A DNA stretch of 64,000 nt from Prevotella sp. (GCA_017430675.1 JAFRMM010000161.1:10970-74969), one strand, 5' to 3'. Positions 33,293-45,328 are shown, numbered from the stretch's first letter. Program-made: numbers and translations. Notes: a model not told the origin generated them from the sequence alone.

Positions 33293-34426
33293 CTATATAT
33301 TCTTTTTATAACATCTTCTGCGTTTCACATATTGTGGTTTCAACGGTTTCCACTGGGTCAGTTCCCGCACATTATCCTCCAATTGCGGTCCTGTCTCTGC
33401 CCATTTGAATCCGTATTTGTTGTATATAGGAATCAAATCATCAAAAAACAAGGCATTGACTCCAAGTCCCTGATAGTCGGGACGTACGGCCACGAGCAAC
33501 ATCTCGGCATTATCCTCACGCTTCCATCGTAACGCTTTTAAGATATAATACCATCCAAAAGGCCAAAGACGACCTTTTGCCTTTCTCATGGCCTGTGTCA
33601 GACTACCCATCGTAATGGCAGCACCCACCACATCGTCTTTATCGTTCACAATAAATGGCATCAACTGCTTGTCAATCAACTTCAGATACCTGTTCAGGAA
33701 ATTGTCTCTCTGCTCATCCGACAGTTCAGAGAATCCAAAGATCGGTTGATAGGCATCATTCAGGAGGTTGAAAACCTTCTTGCCATAACCGTTTTTGTTT
33801 ATCTCCCTATTACTCAACTTAATGACCCTCAACCCCATTTGCTCCTTGACATACTGAGCCACACGGGCATACTTGGCAGGAACCTCTTCTGGAATCCTGA
33901 TGTGTATCTGCACCCAATCAACTTCCTTCCCGAAGCCTAGTGCTTCCATGTGGCGAGGGTAATATTCTGGATTATAGATGGTATTCATTGAGCCGGGTAG
34001 ATGGAAATCTTCCACCAGCATACCTTCTTTGTCAAAATCTGTAATACCCAACGGTCCCTGCATGACATCCATGCCAAAAGACTTTCCCCATTGCTCCACG
34101 GCATTAAGCAATGCCTCTGATACAGCAGGGTCGTCAATAAATTCCAACATAGCGAAACGAACACTATTAACATTCCACTTTTTGTTGGAACGCCGGTTAA
34201 TAATACCGACTATCCGACCCACAGGGATGTTGTCACGATATGCTATAAAAGGCTGGATGTTGGAAAACTCCAATCCTGGATTTGTTTTACGGGAAAACAG
34301 AGCACGTATGTCACTCTCTAAATCAGGAACATACTGTTGACAATGATGATAGATATTATCCACGACATGGATAAACTCACACATCTGCTTGGATGTCATC
34401 ACTGCAAGAACATCTACGTTGCTCAT
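33293..34426 (-). CDS. GNAT-fold N-acyltransferase of unknown substrate
   Basis: A 377-residue protein of the GNAT superfamily, longer than simple acetyltransferases. A GNAT-like first part contains MQGPLGITDFDKEGMLVEDF, and the C-terminal part carries the acyl-CoA/pantetheine loop pattern (LLVAVRPDYQGLGVNAL, with GLG). Bacterial ceramide synthase is also a long GNAT protein that uses an acyl thioester. By analogy, N-acylation of an amino lipid with the ACP-bound chain is an attractive reading, but that is inference. It sits two bases after the AraC gene and four before the ketosynthase. Confidence 0.72.
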   Translation of the reverse strand: MSNVDVLAVMTSKQMCEFIHVVDNIYHHCQQYVPDLESDIRALFSRKTNPGLEFSNIQPFIAYRDNIPVGRIVGIINRRSNKKWNVNSVRFAMLEFIDDPAVSEALLNAVEQWGKSFGMDVMQGPLGITDFDKEGMLVEDFHLPGSMNTIYNPEYYPRHMEALGFGKEVDWVQIHIRIPEEVPAKYARVAQYVKEQMGLRVIKLSNREINKNGYGKKVFNLLNDAYQPIFGFSELSDEQRDNFLNRYLKLIDKQLMPFIVNDKDDVVGAAITMGSLTQAMRKAKGRLWPFGWYYILKALRWKREDNAEMLLVAVRPDYQGLGVNALFFDDLIPIYNKYGFKWAETGPQLEDNVRELTQWKPLKPQYVKRRRCYKKNI

Positions 34427-34428
34427 CG

Positions 34429-35325
34429 TTACATCTTCTTATGTTCTATCCGATATGCCATCGGTGTCATCCCTGCCTGTTCACGGAAGTACTGGCCGAA
34501 AAATGAAGAATTAGGAAAACCCAGACGGTTGGATATCTCTTTCACACTTAGATCCGTGTCCTTCAGAAGCATGTAGCAATCTTCCATCACACTCTCCGTA
34601 ATCCAGCGCATCGGATTCTTTGCGCTCACCTTCTTGCATACCATTGAGAGGTATTTAGGTGTAATATTCAAACTGCTGGCATAGAAAGATACCCGCTGAC
34701 GCTTCCGTGTCTGGCTACCTATCAGTTGTAGAAACTGATTGAATATTTCTTTATCCCGTATCGTCGAGACCTCATTGTCAGTCAATACTTTTTTGTCTTT
34801 GACCAATTCGCCACAAATCATCAGGAACATCGTGCGTAAGAATGACAGGAGTATCTCATGATAGAACAACGGCAGTTCACTTTCCTTGAAGATGGAACGC
34901 GTATAGCCTCCCATGGATTCTATCCATCCGGTTTCTTCGACAACATATATCTCCTTCATGTACATCGCCTCATTCCAGACATTGATCTGGTTACCAAGGA
35001 CAGATCTCAGCATCTTATCAGATACAAGCAGTGCCGTAGCATCCACATCGGTACTCATCAGCATGGGCTGAATCAGTTTTCCTGTAGGGATCAGCAGCAA
35101 CTGGCCTGGCTTCACTTTAATCTGCCGACTTCCGCCGACTTCAACTAATATACGACCAGCGCGACAATAGACTATGGTGTTGTACGACAATCTTACAGTA
35201 GAAAGATTCGTCACATTTCGCAGATTATCGAGAAACAAGACATCATCCTCTATTGCATGCAGTGCTTCTACACTGGAGACATCCACTTTGTTGCCGACTT
35301 TTGTAATCATTCTAATGCTTGTCAT
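34429..35325 (-). CDS. AraC-family transcription regulator, first gene of the lipid operon
   Basis: A 298-residue regulator. The N-terminal cupin-like part (about 40-130, VKPGQLLLIPTGKL) would sense a ligand, and the C-terminal AraC domain has two helix-turn-helix units (SSLNITPKYLSMVCKK and VKEISNRLGFPNSSFFGQYF). It is the promoter-proximal gene of the twelve-gene operon, which suggests autoregulation. A -7 element lies at 35349-35356. Confidence 0.9.
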   Translation of the reverse strand: MTSIRMITKVGNKVDVSSVEALHAIEDDVLFLDNLRNVTNLSTVRLSYNTIVYCRAGRILVEVGGSRQIKVKPGQLLLIPTGKLIQPMLMSTDVDATALLVSDKMLRSVLGNQINVWNEAMYMKEIYVVEETGWIESMGGYTRSIFKESELPLFYHEILLSFLRTMFLMICGELVKDKKVLTDNEVSTIRDKEIFNQFLQLIGSQTRKRQRVSFYASSLNITPKYLSMVCKKVSAKNPMRWITESVMEDCYMLLKDTDLSVKEISNRLGFPNSSFFGQYFREQAGMTPMAYRIEHKKM

Positions 35326-35348
35326 ACCGCATTCTTACATTTTGGCTG

Positions 35349-35356
35349 CAAAATTA
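35349..35356 (-). promoter_or_regulatory. -7 element of the lipid operon promoter
   Basis: The minus strand reads TAatTTTG, 23 bases upstream of the AraC gene. No clean TTTG occurs 20 bases further up, so the promoter may be weak or activator-dependent, as AraC control would require. Confidence 0.58.
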
Positions 35357-35441
35357 GACATTTTTATTCGATAATCAACGTTCTTTTTTTCGAAAATTAC
35401 GTTCATTTCATCTCATATAGAAGAAAATGGACATAATACAA

Positions 35442-35474
35442 GTAAAAAGGAGTACTATTTATACTCCTTTTTAC
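35442..35474 (-). terminator. Terminator after the 35493 gene
   Basis: A perfect 13-bp stem, GTAAAAAGGAGTA (35442-35454) with TACTCCTTTTTAC (35462-35474), sits 19 bases after the stop. Its lower half is A/T rich. Confidence 0.75.
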
Positions 35475-35492
35475 CCCTTAAAAAGCGTTATT

Positions 35493-35981
35493 TTATTCAG
35501 ACATATCGCTGGGGATTACGGAAAATGTCAATTTCTCATAACCCTCAAAATCGTCAAACTGAATCTGGAAGTTGGCATATTGGTAGTAATTGCCACCAGT
35601 ATTATGCGTATCCTTGATGGAGTTGCTCTTAGCCAACGCATTCAGAATCTTGTTATAGATAATCTTGTCATTGTTATCATCAGCAATCTGGATGGCCATC
35701 GAGGTAACATATCCGTTCTCCACCTTATAAGTATAATCACCTGATGCATACAGTTGAAAACTTTCAGTCTCCAATATCGTTTCAAGTTCACCTACAGCAG
35801 CCTGTAAGTCCTCAAGCGTGCTGTTTACGTAATTAATGGGTTCCAAATTAGCATCCAACTTGATATAAGTGGTGTCAACTTCATTGGTGACGTTGGTTTC
35901 CTCTGCAGACATCATATTCGTACCCGTCAGCAGCATCATGCTGACAAGTATCATTTTCTTCATAGTTTTCATCTCTTTCAT
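35493..35981 (-). CDS. Small secreted protein of unknown function
   Basis: A 162-residue protein with an N-terminal signal peptide. Starting at Met7 (35963, MKKMILVSMMLLTG) gives a normal signal sequence ending MSAEE; the longer start at 35981 adds only MKEMKT. The mature part is acidic and contains YVNSTLEDLQAAVGELETI, probably a helix, then a run of beta-like segments (YTYKVENGYVTSMAIQIADD). I recognise no family. It is monocistronic, with a promoter at 36039-36046 and a terminator at 35442-35474. Confidence 0.72.
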   Translation of the reverse strand: MKEMKTMKKMILVSMMLLTGTNMMSAEETNVTNEVDTTYIKLDANLEPINYVNSTLEDLQAAVGELETILETESFQLYASGDYTYKVENGYVTSMAIQIADDNNDKIIYNKILNALAKSNSIKDTHNTGGNYYQYANFQIQFDDFEGYEKLTFSVIPSDMSE

Positions 35982-36038
35982 CTCTTATAATAAAACTTCC
36001 TGTCCTGATCTATTTCCAGACCTTCTCCTATTCGTTTG

Positions 36039-36046
36039 CAAAGATA
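36039..36046 (-). promoter_or_regulatory. -7 element of the 35493 gene
   Basis: The minus strand reads TAtcTTTG, 57 bases upstream of the annotated start. Confidence 0.6.
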
Positions 36047-36087
36047 GCGATTTATAAGTTCACAACCAACACTTTTTGGTAAAAAAT

Positions 36088-36141
36088 TCAAAAAAAAACC
36101 GCTTACGGTGTTCTTTTTGACAAAAGTCAACCGTAAACGGT
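36088..36141 (-). terminator. Terminator of the beta-galactosidase gene
   Basis: On the minus strand, ACCGTTTACGGT (36130-36141) pairs with ACCGTAAGCGGT (36098-36109, one G-U pair) and is followed by a run of T. The 20-base loop contains its own small stem (TTGAC with GTCAA). Confidence 0.78.
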
Positions 36142-36174
36142 AACAGTTTGCTAACCAAATGGGCAAGAAACAGA

Positions 36175-39339
<3,165 letters not shown>

Positions 39340-39374
39340 TTACGAATATAGCAAGTATTTTCAGGAAAAAGATA

Positions 39375-39382
39375 TACCTTTG
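39375..39382 (+). promoter_or_regulatory. -7 element of the DUF6057 gene promoter
   Basis: TAccTTTG, 21 bases upstream of the start at 39404. Confidence 0.65.
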
Positions 39383-39403
39383 CTGCAATTTTACTAACGT
39401 TCG

Positions 39404-41218
39404 ATGAAAAGATTAATACCAATCTTGCCATGGCTGGGAGCCCTGTCGCTCATCGCCTTTGTACTGCTTTACTACGAGTCAAACCTGCTCTGGAAGGTGC
39501 AGCAGTTCAACTTGTTTCTCGACACACCACTCTTTTTTCGCCAACAGATGCTTGTGTCAGGGGGATTCCTTTCGTATATCAGTTGTTACTTCACACAGTT
39601 CTTCTTTCATCCTTGGCTGGGAGTTATGATGCTCTGCGGCTGGTGGTTGCTGCTAATGTGGCTCACCAAACGCACTTTCCGCCTCTCTGATCGCTGGACT
39701 GTATTGGCTCTGATTCCCGTGGCCATCATGCTCGTGGCAGACATGGGCTTGGGCTATTGGCACTACTTCATGAAACTGCAAGGCTATTTTTATGTGTCCA
39801 CCATCGGCACCACTGCTGCCGTTGCCCTGCTGTGGGCGTTCCGTGCGCTGCCACGGAAACTGTGGCTTCGTATCATATTTTTACTTGTGGCTACGACCAT
39901 AGGCTATCCACTCCTAGGCATCTATGCTTTGGCAGCCATCCTGCTGATGAGCATCTGGACATGGAATCTATCCAACAACCATACGCAGAACACCATCCTG
40001 TCAACCGTCACCCTGCTCAGCATCGTGACCATCCCCCTGCTCTATTACCGCTATATCTATTACCAGACATTCCTCGGGGATATCTGGACTACAGCCCTTC
40101 CCACATTCAATGTCGTGGAATCGTTTCCACTTAACTACACACCCTATTGTCTGTTGGGACTGTACTTCCTGGTGATAGTTATCTTCCACAAGGAGAATCA
40201 GGTAAAAAGACCACTTGATTCTATCCAAGATTATGGACCTGCACCTCTGCTTCTCATTGCCGTCCTCATCGCCATTGTCTGGTACTTCTGGTATAAGGAC
40301 GACAACTTCCATCACGAACTTGCCATGCAGCACTGTATTGAGATTACTGACTGGGAGGGTGTGATCCGTGAAACCCAGCAGGTGGAAGAGCCCACCCATG
40401 CTATTGTCATGATGCACAACCTCGCCCTGATGAAACTGGGACGCCAACTCGACGAGATGTACAATTTCCCCAGAGCGTCGAAGAAGAGCAACACGCCACT
40501 CTCCGTCAATATGGTTTATCACGTATTCAGCCACATGTTCTACTATCACTATGGCTTACTTAACAACTGTCATCGCGTTGTGATGGAAAATGGTGTTGAA
40601 TACGGTTGGCACGTGGAGTCGCTGGAGTACATGGCCCGCTGTTCACTGCTCAGCGGCGAGACCCAGGTAGCCCAGAAGGCCCTGAATCAACTTCGTCATA
40701 CCCCGTATCACGGTAAGTGGGCTGATGCCGTACAACAGTTAGTGGATCACCCCGAACAGATAGTCAAAGCCCGTGAGACAGGACCCGTCACCAGCATGAT
40801 GCACTACGACAACGCACTGAGCATCGAGGGCGGCGACGTAGAGAGAAACATTATGTCACTACTTGCCGAACAGGATGCCGACGATCCCTATTTCCAGGAG
40901 CAAGCCGTCCTGGGCGCACTCTGGATGAAGGACCAGCAGAAGTTTTGGAAACGGTTTAACCATTATGCCGAACTACTTCCCAACACCCCCATGCCCCGCA
41001 TTTTCCAGGAGGGAGCCTATCTCTTCGGGAAAATAACAAACAGGGCAGAACTCGACTATTTGCCCTTTGACAAAAGCGTCATAGATACATACAACGCATT
41101 TATGAACGACGCATTGAAATACAACAATCAGAATATAGACGTCGCACGCGACGGTCTATATTCTGATTACGGGAACACCTATTATTATGAGTATTACTTC
41201 GTGAACGACTCGCATTAA
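39404..41218 (+). CDS. DUF6057-type membrane protein
   Basis: A 604-residue protein. The first half (1-300) contains about eight membrane helices, and the second half (about 305-604) is soluble and helical, with features of TPR-like repeats (YMARCSLLSGETQVAQKAL). This arrangement matches the DUF6057 family of Bacteroidales, whose function is unknown. It overlaps the end of the convergent DUF1015 gene by four bases, with no terminator between. It has its own promoter and is divergent from the beta-galactosidase gene. Confidence 0.75.
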   Translation: MKRLIPILPWLGALSLIAFVLLYYESNLLWKVQQFNLFLDTPLFFRQQMLVSGGFLSYISCYFTQFFFHPWLGVMMLCGWWLLLMWLTKRTFRLSDRWTVLALIPVAIMLVADMGLGYWHYFMKLQGYFYVSTIGTTAAVALLWAFRALPRKLWLRIIFLLVATTIGYPLLGIYALAAILLMSIWTWNLSNNHTQNTILSTVTLLSIVTIPLLYYRYIYYQTFLGDIWTTALPTFNVVESFPLNYTPYCLLGLYFLVIVIFHKENQVKRPLDSIQDYGPAPLLLIAVLIAIVWYFWYKDDNFHHELAMQHCIEITDWEGVIRETQQVEEPTHAIVMMHNLALMKLGRQLDEMYNFPRASKKSNTPLSVNMVYHVFSHMFYYHYGLLNNCHRVVMENGVEYGWHVESLEYMARCSLLSGETQVAQKALNQLRHTPYHGKWADAVQQLVDHPEQIVKARETGPVTSMMHYDNALSIEGGDVERNIMSLLAEQDADDPYFQEQAVLGALWMKDQQKFWKRFNHYAELLPNTPMPRIFQEGAYLFGKITNRAELDYLPFDKSVIDTYNAFMNDALKYNNQNIDVARDGLYSDYGNTYYYEYYFVNDSH

Positions 41219-42462
41219 TTCAGTTTGTGGATCACAAGACCCGAACGCAGTTTGGGCTCAAACCATGTAGCCTTTGGTGGCATAATCTTGCCTGAATCGG
41301 CGATGTCCATGATCTGCTGCATCGAGACGGGATATAGTGCCAGTGCAGCACGCATTTCACCGCTATCCACACGACGCTTCAGTTCACCCAAACCACGCAG
41401 ACCACCCACGAAGTCGATACGCTGTGAAGAGCGCAGATCGCCGATGTTCAGGATCTCATCAAGAATCAAGCGAGAAGAAATATCCACGTCAAGCACACCG
41501 ATGGGATCGCTATCGTCATAAGTGCCTTCCTTGGCCTTGAGGCTATACCAGTGCTCGTCGAGATACAGGGAGAACTCATGCAACTGCTGGGGTTTGTAGA
41601 TCCCCGTACCCTTGTCCTCCACGATGAAGTTCACCTGCAAGGCAGCCAGAAACTCCTCAGAAGTCATACCATTCAGATCCTTTATCACACGGTTGTAGTC
41701 AAGAATCGTCAACTGCGAAGCCTGGAAGCATACGGCCATGAAGAAATTATACTCTTCATCGCCTTTGTGGTTGGGGTTCTGCTTCTGCTTCTCTGCACCC
41801 ACGAGGGCAGCGGCTGCAGAACGATGATGGCCGTCGGCAATATACATTGAGGGCATCTTGGCAAACTCATCCGTGATGGTCTGCATGTCCTTGTCGTCAT
41901 CAATTACCCAGAACTGATGGCGGAAGCCGTCGATGGGCGCGATAAAGTCGTACTCAGGCTTCGTGGCAGCATAACGCATAATCAACTCGTTAAGTACAGC
42001 GTTATCTGGATAGGCGAAGAACACGGGCTCGATATTGGCATTATTGACGCGGATGTGCTTCATACGGTCCTCCTCCTTGTCGCGACGCGTCAACTCGTGC
42101 TTTTTGATACGACCAGCCAGATAGTCGTCTGTATGGGCGCAGACCACCAGTCCGTACTGCGTTTTGCCCTGCATCGTCTGGGCATATATATAATAATGTT
42201 CGCGCGCGTCCTGTACCAGCCAGCCTTTGTCCTGAAACTTCTGGAAGTTCTCTGCAGCCTTCTCATATACTCTGGGATCATACTCACTGGTGCCCACAGG
42301 GAAATCAATCTCGGGCTTGATAATATGATACAGACTCTTCTCATTGTCGCCAGCCTCTGCCCTTGCCTCTTCCGAGTCGAGCACATCGTAAGGGCGACTC
42401 TCCACCTGCTCCACCAACTCCTTCGGTGGACGTATTCCTTTAAATGGTTTTACGATTGCCAT
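41215..42462 (-). CDS. DUF1015 family protein
   Basis: A 415-residue cytoplasmic protein of the DUF1015 family. It begins MAIVKPFKGIRPPKELVEQV, and its family core YIADGHHRSAAAAL lies near residue 205. The GHHR pattern and nearby conserved acidic residues resemble those of the serine kinase SerK family, so an ATP/ADP-dependent kinase of a small molecule is possible but unproven. The start at 42462 is supported by the promoter -7 element at 42498-42505, which lies upstream of it and overlaps the region of the longer possible start. Confidence 0.82.
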   Translation of the reverse strand: MAIVKPFKGIRPPKELVEQVESRPYDVLDSEEARAEAGDNEKSLYHIIKPEIDFPVGTSEYDPRVYEKAAENFQKFQDKGWLVQDAREHYYIYAQTMQGKTQYGLVVCAHTDDYLAGRIKKHELTRRDKEEDRMKHIRVNNANIEPVFFAYPDNAVLNELIMRYAATKPEYDFIAPIDGFRHQFWVIDDDKDMQTITDEFAKMPSMYIADGHHRSAAAALVGAEKQKQNPNHKGDEEYNFFMAVCFQASQLTILDYNRVIKDLNGMTSEEFLAALQVNFIVEDKGTGIYKPQQLHEFSLYLDEHWYSLKAKEGTYDDSDPIGVLDVDISSRLILDEILNIGDLRSSQRIDFVGGLRGLGELKRRVDSGEMRAALALYPVSMQQIMDIADSGKIMPPKATWFEPKLRSGLVIHKLN

Positions 42463-42497
42463 AATGCGATTTATTTGGTTTCTGTAAAATTTAGGTG

Positions 42498-42505
42498 CAA
42501 AAGTA
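42498..42505 (-). promoter_or_regulatory. -7 element of the DUF1015 promoter
   Basis: The minus strand reads TActTTTG, 35 bases upstream of the chosen start. Confidence 0.62.
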
Positions 42506-42543
42506 GGTAAAAGTTCTGAAATCACAAAATCTTTGGGATAATA

Positions 42544-42575
42544 TTTGTCTGTTTGACAAATATTTCGTATTTTTG
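42544..42575 (+). promoter_or_regulatory. GH5 gene promoter
   Basis: TTTG (42544-42547), 20 bases, then TAttTTTG (42568-42575), a near-perfect Bacteroidetes promoter 26 bases before the GH5 start. Confidence 0.78.
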
Positions 42576-42601
42576 CAGACGAATAAAAATACTAACTCGT
42601 T

Positions 42602-44731
42602 ATGAAGAAATTTTTTACTACGTTTTTCTGTCTGCTGCTGATCAGTATGCAGGCACAAGCACAGGAATTTGAGTCAGCCACTGACGCAGTCAAGAACATG
42701 GGCGTGGGCTGGAACCTGGGTAATACCCTCGATGCCAACAGCCAAAGCGTGACCGACCCCGCACTGGATGCATTCTGGGGACAGCAGGGCTTAGAGTCAG
42801 AGACCTGTTGGGGACAGCCGAAGACCACACGCGAGTTGATCCACATGATGAAGGAGGCAGGATTCACTGCCATCCGTGTGCCCGTCACCTGGTATAACCA
42901 CATGGACCCCGACCTTGGTACCATTGATGCCGAATGGATGAAACGCGTACATGAGGTGGTCGATTACGTGATCGACGAGGGTCTCTACTGCATCATCAAC
43001 GTGCACCACGACACGGGTGCCGACAGCAAGGACGGTGATGGAAAACTCACAGGCTACCACTGGATCAAGGCCGACGAGGAGAACTACACGAAACACGGTC
43101 TTAGGTTCATTGCACTGTGGCTACAGATTGCCGCAGAGTTCAAGGACTATGGAGAGAAACTGCTCTTTGAGGGTTATAACGAGATGCTGGACAAACTGAG
43201 TTCCTGGTGTTTCGCCTCGTTTGCAGCCTCAGGCCAGTACGATGCCAATATCGCTGCTTCAGCCTACAGCGGTCTCAATAGTTATGCCCAGGCCTTTATA
43301 ACGACGGTACGCTCTACAGGCGGCAACAATGCCAACCGTAACCTCATCGTCAATACCTATGCCGCAGCCTACGGTGGCGGCAACTGGAACAAGCACCTGT
43401 CCGATGTGCTCACAGAACTCAACGTTACAGATGAGGCAGAGGGTCATCTGGCCTTTGAGGTACACGCCTACCCCACACTGTCGAGCGGCAAGAGTGAGGT
43501 CGATGACCTTATTGACAAGGTGAACACTAACCTGCTGCCAAAGGGTCCCGTCATCGTCGGCGAATGGGGTACCAGCAACGTTGATAATGGCTCTGACTAT
43601 ATCGACCATCGCGAAACCATGATCAATTTCTGCGACTATTTCGTCAAGAAATGCAAGGAGAACAATATCGCCACCTTCTACTGGATGGGACTCTCTGACG
43701 GTGACGCACGCTCACAACTCGTCTTCAACCAGCCCGATCTGGCCAAGACCATCACCAAGGCCTATCACGGCGATGACTTCGAGGGCGTCTATCCCGCTAT
43801 GGAGGTAGCAGATGAGACGGTGGTCTTCGAGGGCGAGCAGCAGTTGGAATGGGGTCAAGCCATCAACTTCCCAGCCACACTCTTCACCAACCTGAGTAAC
43901 ACATCAACAGTTGAAGTGACCTACACGGAAAAGTTCGACCAGTTTTCTGGCGACGAGGCTAATTCTTATCTGCAGTTCTGGTATAACGACTGGAGTTCGA
44001 TGATCAATTTTACGGCTGATGGTCAGGATGTCAGCGAAACCCTCGAGGTCAACAAATTCTACAATTCGACATCTGGCACAGAGCACACCACAGTTTTTGC
44101 CTTCGACAAGGAAACCTTTAATAACTTCAAGAAGAAGGGTATGCTCTTTCAGGGACATGGCGTCCTGTTGACAAAGGTTGTGCTCAAAGCCGGAGAAAAG
44201 GATCCTGACGAAGGTGGTGATGGCGATTCGAAAGTAATCTGGGAAGGCGATGAGATGCTTGACTGGGGCGACGGTCTCCAACTGAATATTTTTGCCGAAG
44301 ACTTTGCCGCCATCGGCAAGGGGGTCAAACTATGCCTATACTATACGCTTGACTTCACAGACTACAACATGATTCAATTGTTCTATGGTGACTGGAGTGC
44401 CAATCCAAGTTTCATCATCAATGGACAAGAGATCGATAAAGAATTTAGGCCCAGTGATCTTTACGGACTTGGAAATGGTGAAGACGGTGTGTCAGAACTG
44501 ACATTCAATGATGATATACTTAACATGATCTTTGAGAAAGGCATTGCTCTTCAGGGTCATGGTATCCGCCTGAAGAAAGTCGTACTTGCTGGTGCGGGAT
44601 CCACAGGCATACAGAACATCATCAGAACCTATGATTCCAATGCTCCCATCTATAACCTCGCAGGCCAGCGCGTCACCAACCCCAAGAAGGGCATCTATAT
44701 CAAGAACGGCAAGAAATTCATTCTGAAGTAA
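42602..44731 (+). CDS. Secreted GH5 endoglucanase with two tandem beta-sandwich modules
   Basis: A 709-residue secreted enzyme. It has a signal peptide (1-21), a GH5 catalytic domain (about 23-375) with acid/base E194 in FEGYNEM, nucleophile E321 in VIVGEWGTS and GVGWNLGNTLD at the start, then two homologous modules (about 390-540 and 555-682). Each module begins with a W-G pair and ends with a matching QGHG...L.KVVL strand (FQGHGVLLTKVVL, LQGHGIRLKKVVL). The last about 30 residues (YNLAGQRVTNPKKGIYIKNG) resemble a type IX secretion sorting tail. Likely substrates are beta-glucans or xyloglucan. rlmH follows 24 bases later. Confidence 0.9.
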   Translation: MKKFFTTFFCLLLISMQAQAQEFESATDAVKNMGVGWNLGNTLDANSQSVTDPALDAFWGQQGLESETCWGQPKTTRELIHMMKEAGFTAIRVPVTWYNHMDPDLGTIDAEWMKRVHEVVDYVIDEGLYCIINVHHDTGADSKDGDGKLTGYHWIKADEENYTKHGLRFIALWLQIAAEFKDYGEKLLFEGYNEMLDKLSSWCFASFAASGQYDANIAASAYSGLNSYAQAFITTVRSTGGNNANRNLIVNTYAAAYGGGNWNKHLSDVLTELNVTDEAEGHLAFEVHAYPTLSSGKSEVDDLIDKVNTNLLPKGPVIVGEWGTSNVDNGSDYIDHRETMINFCDYFVKKCKENNIATFYWMGLSDGDARSQLVFNQPDLAKTITKAYHGDDFEGVYPAMEVADETVVFEGEQQLEWGQAINFPATLFTNLSNTSTVEVTYTEKFDQFSGDEANSYLQFWYNDWSSMINFTADGQDVSETLEVNKFYNSTSGTEHTTVFAFDKETFNNFKKKGMLFQGHGVLLTKVVLKAGEKDPDEGGDGDSKVIWEGDEMLDWGDGLQLNIFAEDFAAIGKGVKLCLYYTLDFTDYNMIQLFYGDWSANPSFIINGQEIDKEFRPSDLYGLGNGEDGVSELTFNDDILNMIFEKGIALQGHGIRLKKVVLAGAGSTGIQNIIRTYDSNAPIYNLAGQRVTNPKKGIYIKNGKKFILK

Positions 44732-44755
44732 AAGTCTGGACGACTTTCATAATAG

Positions 44756-45226
44756 ATGAAGACACTCTTGATCCTCGTGGGCAAGACCACTGACAAGCAT
44801 TTCCAGACGGGCATCAGTGACTATGTGGAACGCATCAGTCACTACATGCCCTTCGAACTTGTCACCATCCCAGAGATCAAGAACACAAAGAGCCTTACAG
44901 GAGAACAGCAGAAAACAGCGGAAGGAGAATTGATTCTGAAGCAGTTACAACCGTCCGACACAGTTGTTCTTCTCGATGAACACGGACGCGAACTGCGCAG
45001 CATCGAACTTGCCCGCTGGCTGGAGCAGAAAAGGAATACGGCCCGCCGACTGATCTTTGTCATCGGCGGACCGTATGGCTTTTCATCCGAGGTCTATAGT
45101 CGTGCGGATGAAGCACTGTCGCTGTCAAAGATGACATTTTCCCACCAGATGGTTCGCCTGATCTTCACGGAGCAGATCTATCGTGCCTGTACCATCATCA
45201 AAGGCGAACCCTATCACCACGAGTAA
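44756..45226 (+). CDS. rlmH: 23S rRNA pseudouridine-1915 N3-methyltransferase
   Basis: RlmH, 156 residues, is a small SPOUT methyltransferase that modifies pseudouridine 1915 of 23S rRNA. The cofactor knot is visible in VVLLDEHGRELRS and FVIGGPYGFSSEV, and the C-terminus YRACTIIKGEPYHHE is typical. It is probably transcribed from the GH5 promoter, 24 bases downstream of that gene. Confidence 0.93.
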   Translation: MKTLLILVGKTTDKHFQTGISDYVERISHYMPFELVTIPEIKNTKSLTGEQQKTAEGELILKQLQPSDTVVLLDEHGRELRSIELARWLEQKRNTARRLIFVIGGPYGFSSEVYSRADEALSLSKMTFSHQMVRLIFTEQIYRACTIIKGEPYHHE

Positions 45227-45257
45227 GACACGATTCTACGCTCACATAGGAAATGGA

Positions 45258-45328
45258 GGTTCCGTAGCAATGTACGGTGGTTCCCCGTGTTGCTACGGAG
45301 CCACTATTTTCTGCTACGGAGCCACTAT
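45258..45328. repeat. Inverted and direct repeats after rlmH
   Basis: GGTTCCGTAGCAA (45258-45270) is a near-perfect inverse of TTGCTACGGAGCC (45290-45302). TGCTACGGAGCCACTAT occurs twice (45291-45307 and 45312-45328). A perfect palindrome AATTCTCGAGAGAATT follows at 45336-45351. The interval holds no credible gene. Confidence 0.72.

Noticed and set aside
20933..35325. Aryl polyene or flexirubin cluster
   Set aside because: MMPL, LolA, ketosynthase and ACP are shared with such clusters, but there is only one ketosynthase and no dehydratase, ammonia lyase or second ACP, and head-group genes are present instead.
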